DNA of 64,000 nt from NCBI GenBank assembly GCA_963920665.1, contig OY987271.1:10915350-10979349 (forward strand), read 5' to 3'. Shown in pieces: positions 58,751 to 64,000 of the stretch (position 1 is its first letter; every line of letters begins with the position of its first letter). Below the pieces are notes generated by a model, which saw only the letters and a list, made by a program, of their open reading frames with translations, had not been told where the DNA came from and did no database searches. The DNA comes from Straminergon stramineum (lineage: Eukaryota; Streptophyta; Bryopsida; Hypnales; Calliergonaceae). Position numbers and translations under genes: made by a program.

Positions 58751-59472
58751 TTTTTATGGAGTCAAACATCATGCATGAAATCCATCCATAATGTCATGGT
58801 GTGTAAGAGATGTGGTAGAAGTTAGAAGAGGGTTTGTAAAATGAGAGTTTAATAGAAATTAATATTAGTATGGCATGCAACCAACTTTCATGATGTAAGT
58901 TATATGAGATTTGTGCACATTTCAATGTTAAATAGTTTGGTGCATTGAGAAGTTGGTGATTGTAAAATCTAATTTGCAGAATTTTTTGTATTGATAACAA
59001 ACTTACTATTGTACTATTCAATGGAGTACAAATAAAGAGTCAGAAACTTAATATAGATTGCAATTATTGAACATACTTAAATAAAAGGTATTTTTAATTA
59101 TAATCATTTAGAACAATTGAGTATGTTGGCCCAAATAAATTCAATTGTACATCATTATAATATGTTCTTTTTATTTTTGTCAATTCAATAGCCAAATTAG
59201 GCTTATGATGATTACTTGGGAGGCTTTGTCATTCAAAAGTTCAAAGCTTGATGGAATCATGTAGCTTGGTGGTGAGAGCAGGAGTATTGTGGTGCCACCA
59301 CAAGTCATCTTTGAGCTATTTTCTTCTAGAATACACCATCGCCATGGCCACAGTCCAATAGTTCTAGAGAATTAACTTCGTTTGCATTCATGCTTTGGCA
59401 TGCGGGTGATAATTCAAGCTTAGGGTTGATAATCCAAACTTAGTTTCAATGAACATCTTTGTCTAACCTAAA
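58751..59472. other. Spacer before the LINE
   Basis: AT-rich until about 59200, then rising G+C where the LINE 5' region may begin (59240 on). A 75-codon minus-strand frame at 58794-59021 has no recognised domain. Confidence 0.35.
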
Positions 59473-61079
59473 TTGCTAGTGAATGCGGCTGCTAACTATG
59501 CTGCTGCCCTCTGTCGGCAACTGCTCACACATGGCCCATCACCTTCACCAATGTCATCTACTGTTTCCAAGATCTGGCACCATGTTAGAGCTGCTCACAT
59601 TCTTGCGACAAGTACATTAGACCATGTTGGCATATGGCCCCAACATGTGGCAATAGACCTCCCCGACGGCACTTCCCAAAACCCTAACGACCAATTGGTT
59701 CGAGAATGCATAGTTGTCCCTGCGATGGCACTAAACATGGTGGTGCTTACCTTAGGCAACATGTCCTCATTGCCAATTTTGCAGTTGAACTTTTGCTTTT
59801 GGCCTGTCATGATCTTTGGATTTGTAAATTAGAAAACACGATCTGTGCAAGAGTTGCACTCCTTAGAGTTGTAGGAGGTGGTTTCCACTTCCTTAAGTTG
59901 GATTCTATTGAGGTGGTCCACCAATTATTAGCCCTTAATCCTTGCCATCTCCAAGTTGGAATGGCCATCTTCCAATGCCGGGTCCTAGCTTTCAACCCCT
60001 GTCACCCCACTAACCTCACTATCCCGTGTTGCATCAACTTGAAAAACCTCCCTCTTGAGTTTCATCAACAGGAAGCCAATAACATAGCAGGTGTAGTTAG
60101 CCTAGTGTTGGAGGAGGACAACAATACCTCTACAAATACAGCCCCTCGATTCTTTGTGGCAATTGACCCGACCTGTGGCTATGTATCTACACTTTCGGTA
60201 GCCAATGTTGATGGGGGGTTCTCGGAAGTCACCGTGGAATATGAAGTCATAGATTCGTCCTATCGGTGTTGCCCCAACTCATCCCATGATGACAATGCAT
60301 GCCCGCACCATAGAATCCTGACCTCGCCTTATCATGTCCCTCATCAGGCTCCAGATCAACCTCTAAATCAGGGAGCCGCTCGATCTCACCAAGGCTCGAC
60401 TCGTAAATCCCACTAGTACAATCAACACGAATCCTGGCCTTGCTCCCAGTCACCCCAGACTATTCCCCCAACAAGAGATGACTACATAGTTGTGCAGTAT
60501 AAGTTACATAAGCCTTAGCCGAAGCTGTCCAACTCCAAGTATCAACGATCACCAACACCCAACCTCAAAGTTCATGACCTTGGCTCTTCGGGTCCTACGA
60601 CGATGGAGATAGAATCTCCTCGAGATCACCCCCCTGTTTCTGACATCGCTCCAACTTTATTGACCCCAACAACCATCCAGTCTTCCTTACATATCCTCCC
60701 CTTTCCAGTGCAGCTCTCACAACCCTCCCCCTCTTTCCCTCTCCAATAGCCCTCAACAATTTCTTTGACCTCTCCTCAACTAGAGATCCTCCCGGTTGTT
60801 CCTCCCCTAGTTCCTTTTGATAACTTGGTTCACATTTCAGACATCACAGACAACACACCCATAGTCACAGATGTCGATATGGAATTGGAAGCAGAAATTG
60901 AACAATACATGCTCCACCTCGTAGACGAGCATGATTCTACTTGGACAATAATGGAGGCTGAACATGTTAACGCTAGCTCTCCAACCTTCCTACAGTCACT
61001 AAAAGAATCTCGTGTTTTGTATGATGTTTTAGAAGTTGTGGTAGTATGTTTTTTTGAACAGAAGGGGCGTCAATTGTAA
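59473..61079 (+). pseudogene. LINE ORF1 relic (DUF4283-like domain plus zinc knuckle)
   Basis: The frame opens near 59473 and shifts around 59700-59830. The second frame (59706-60416) carries the ORF1 pattern of plant LINEs: VGGGFHFLKLDSIEVVHQLL, then PCCINLKNLPLEF, then RFFVAIDPTCGYV, then VTVEYEVIDSSYRCC. A CCHC-type knuckle follows (CPNSSHDDNAC, C-x4-H-x4-C), whose first Cys is replaced by Tyr. A Pro/Ser-rich tail continues through stops to a last open stretch at 60765-61079. ORF1 proteins bind the element RNA. This one is inactive. Confidence 0.7.
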
Positions 61080-62222
61080 TGTCATCTAAAATCCATCACA
61101 ATTGACATTACTAAAAATGTCCAAAATCTAGAAAAACACTCCATAATGTCAACTTGTTTGATGAAAAAGAATACAAAAAACATGTGTTCCAAGCTTTCTG
61201 AAATGCTCCAGGTGTACGCCTCATAGATTCCACCTTAGCACATGTCAGGTAGGCAATGATAGGTTAGATTTTTTTCATCCAACTTGGTGATGATGTGGCA
61301 CGTTTTCATGTTAATTGAGAATTGGAATATTATTATTTTTAAATCAATTATTTAAAGATATATATTTTTTCATTTCTAAAATAATCATTTAAATGAAAGT
61401 CCCCAAAAAATGAACAAGAAAAATTGTCAAATTCAACAAGAATTGACCATCTATCATTAAGAGAATTTTTAATGGAAAAGTCAAGTAAATACTTCACACA
61501 TATTTTATAAGAACAAAAGGTGGAGAAGTCCTTGTTATATTGAAATCCATTGTCTGTCCATGACAAAGGATATCGGATAATTCAAAGAGGGGAATTTGAC
61601 AATACTATATGTAGATGTTGTTTTCAACATCTACATGTTATTTTTGACATCTCGATGTTATTTCTGACATCCACACGTTGTTTCCAACATTTGCACATTT
61701 TTTCAAACAATTTACTTTGAACAAAAAATTTGCTTTACATGTCCCATATAGGTTGTCATACTTTTTACTACCTACTTGTATAAAAAACTTCCCTTTTCAT
61801 CCATAGTGTACATCCATCCATTTCCTTTTTTTTCAAAACATGCCACATGGCTGCCCTTTACTTATATTTTTCACATCTACTCTACATTTTACCTTAGCCT
61901 ACAGTAACTTACAAAAATTTATCCACAGTGAATTCAGAACCTCTAGTTGATGTGGCACTTCTATGTTTGGAGGGACGTTCTAATAAACATGACCATGTTT
62001 TACTTGCTGTCCAAAAAACATACCTATCCTCTACATCATCCACTTGTTTTTAGTTTGACGTCCCTATGTCTTTCCTAACATCCAATAGAAATCTACCTCC
62101 CATAAGCTTAGGATTTGTGACTCACTAATGTTGATGAAAACATGACTCGTTTTGTCAAAACGCTACAAAAAAGGTGGGTTTCTTATAGTAGGTTGATCCT
62201 CTCCAATGTCCCCTACAATTGA
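61071..62222. mobile_element. AT-rich insertion dividing the LINE relic (candidate)
   Basis: G+C-richer LINE coding remnants stop at about 61079 and resume at about 62220. Between them lies 1.15 kb of AT-rich, non-coding DNA. The segment starts CAATTGTAATGTC and ends GTCCCCTACAATTG, giving an 8-base terminal inverted match (CAATTGTA / TACAATTG). Internally it has a small tandem of GACATCTCGATGTTATTT-like words (61615-61690). A clean target duplication was not identified, so the boundaries are tentative. Confidence 0.45.
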
Positions 62223-62962
62223 ACCTAGTTCCCATTTCCAGGAATGAGCAAGTACTGGACCTTGGAGGCCAACCCCATCCAACAAGCTTGCCAAACCTCC
62301 ACAACACCCTCGGTCCAATCCACTTGGAGCCAGCCAACATCACCCTTGAGCTCCTTGAGATAAAAATGAAATCCAATAATCATTTCTCTTTCATAGATGA
62401 TCTAAAGGAAGGCCCTTCCTTTGATGATTGTAATGGCCCCTCCCAATACAAAGAAGAAGCCTTTGAAGATGCACAAAACATGCAACTCTCGCTAGTTTGC
62501 ACGAGAAATAGGAGTCCCCAGGCTCCAAAATCAGTAGTCCTGCAGTCGAGAGCTATCTCCTTTGGCCCATCCTCTTGTATTGCTTACCCTCAACCTAATT
62601 TCTTGGAGGTGCTTCCCTACAACTCCTCATTGATCACCAATAGTGTTGAAGCTCGAGATAATACTCGGGCATATTAGGCCATCCAACGCCTCACTGCGAT
62701 TCGAAGCAAACCTAGTTTAATGCCCTTGTCACCCAACTCTCTCCCACTCCAAGTGGTTGATTCCCCGTCACTACTAGTAGCTGAATTGACCTCATTAGTT
62801 CAATGTGCAAGGGCTACTGTATGGGGCCTAGGCTCCTCCCCATTGACACCAACCATCCCTACCCCTGAAGGTTTCGATAGATGGGGTTATCGAGGTGACT
62901 CTTCCCTCTACTGCATAGAGGTAACGGCACAACGACCCTCACAAACCATTCCCCATCAATGA
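62223..62962 (+). pseudogene. LINE ORF1 C-terminal / inter-ORF relic
   Basis: Open stretches at 62219-62677 and 62720-62962 are Pro/Ser/Leu-rich (e.g. HPTSLPNLHNTLGPIHLEPA, PTIPTPEGFDRWGYRGDSS) without a recognised domain. They share the base composition of the LINE parts on either side and run up to the ORF2 start, so they are read as the low-complexity end of ORF1. Confidence 0.45.
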
Positions 62963-63910
62963 ATTTAAACTTGTTGCCATTTAACATTCAGGGACTTAAC
63001 AATAAATCCTCCATACCTATGCTTAGACATTATCTTCAATCTCTTCCCCAACTAGATATAGTCCTCTTGCAAGAACATAAGCTTCACAACCACGATTCTA
63101 ATACCCTAGGTAAGGCCCTGTGGAGTCAAGCTTCTTCTTGGTCAACTGCAGCTAGCCCAGGTTACAATAACTCTCCTTTAGGGCTAAGGGCAGGTTGTGG
63201 TGGAATTATCACCATGGTGTCCTCCAAACTTAGCCACATGGTCTCTCAAACTGGCACCATTCTTGAGAATCAATGGACAATTTTTTAGGGCTTTCCAGGA
63301 GGTGATGTTGGCATCGTCAATATATATGCCCCGAACGACTCACAATTCCATTGTCAACTTTGGGATGTATTGATACAGGACCTCCCCACTACATGTTGGA
63401 ATCTTGGAGGGGATTTCAATATGGTCAAACTTCAGCATGACAAAACCAACACTTGCGGCCCCTTGCTCTCTGCTATGGAACGAGCTCACTTCTCCAATCT
63501 CAAATGCCATCTGCACGTTGAAGATAACCCACAGACAACCGACAATCTCCACTTCTCCTAGGATAATTTCAGAACAAATGGGCATTGGATTTTAGCTTGA
63601 CTCGATAGGATATATCTGTTCAAAAACAATGTTGGGCACTCTAATCGTAAACTCCTTGACTATATGATACAGAGTAATAACGCCTGGTCTGATCACTCAC
63701 CGGTTTCAACTTTGGTGGAATTTCACAATTCCCCTCTTTGTCGTAGTTGCTAGAAGATGAACAACCAATGGTTGGAAGCAGCTTGGTCTATAATCAAATA
63801 AGTCTGGAGGTCTTCCCCGGCTAATTCCACTTTCTTCTCCAAAATCAAAGCTGTCTCGCGAGCCTATCAATCATTCTACCGGTGTTGTATTGTAAATGTG
63901 TTCATTATGT
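62959..63910 (+). pseudogene. LINE ORF2 relic: AP-type endonuclease domain, truncated
   Basis: The ORF begins MNLNLLPFNIQGLNN, typical for plant LINE ORF2, four bases overlapping the previous frame's stop. Endonuclease motifs in order are NIQGLN, IVLLQEHKL (catalytic Glu), VNIYAPND, LGGDFNMV (Asp/Asn) and WSDHSPV (Asp/His), followed by the linker toward the reverse transcriptase. All lie in one reading frame broken only by in-frame stops (63286, 63559, 63598, 63751 and 63799 approximately), with no frameshift. Similarity ends near 63890, where AT-rich DNA with a T run follows, so no reverse transcriptase domain is present in the window. Confidence 0.85.
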
Positions 63911-64000
63911 GAAAATGCATAATTGTTTATTAAATTGGAGTTTTTTTTTTTTTAGAGTTTCAAGAAACAAATGTGGTTATACTACATTTGAACTCTTTTT
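63911..64000. other. AT-rich right edge
   Basis: Ninety bases of AT-rich DNA with an 11-T run (63943-63953). Nothing recognised. Either the LINE is truncated here or another insertion begins. Confidence 0.4.

Overview
The window looks like nuclear DNA of a land plant. The evidence is a nuclear gene for plastid ribosomal protein S13 with a transit-peptide-like N-terminus, a 21-exon gene of a plant multipass membrane protein family with GT-AG introns, a plant-type LINE, and Tourist-like and Emigrant-like MITEs. Mostly short introns between AT-rich, repeat-filled spacers would suit a bryophyte or another seed-free plant, but the lineage cannot be fixed from sequence alone.

Layout. 1-12.4 kb is AT-rich spacer built from old transposable elements: a tRNA-like SINE, three complete TTAA-bounded elements, a Tourist-like MITE and an Emigrant-like MITE. 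12.5-14.67 kb is an abrupt GC-rich island, read as the promoter and leader of the main gene. 14.67-28.47 kb is that gene, reconstructed here as 21 exons that join in one frame to 1464 codons plus stop. It encodes a secreted or membrane glycine-rich protein with a Cys-rich module and several C-terminal membrane segments, and its function is unknown. Its introns carry tandem repeats, a repeat family shared by three introns, a fragment of a spacer repeat and a strong hairpin. 28.5-33.0 kb is spacer with another TTAA element. 33.02-33.91 kb (minus strand) is RPS13 in three exons, 164 aa. 34-56 kb is AT-rich spacer with more TTAA elements, including a three-level nest at 51.4-53.6 kb. 56.3-58.4 kb is a decayed pogo-like DDE transposase. 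59.5-63.9 kb is a decayed LINE (ORF1 plus the endonuclease part of ORF2) that stops before any reverse transcriptase.

Most notable is a superfamily of about 0.8-1 kb non-coding elements beginning TTAACCCC and ending GGGGTTAA, with at least ten full or partial copies in four sequence groups. They carry the TTAA target and the CCC/GGG ends typical of piggyBac, a superfamily I do not associate with land plants. One copy sits inside the terminal repeat of another exactly at a TTAA, and itself carries a poly(A) retroposon with a 13-bp target duplication; a sister copy in the window preserves the empty site. The two real genes show no sign of functional linkage.
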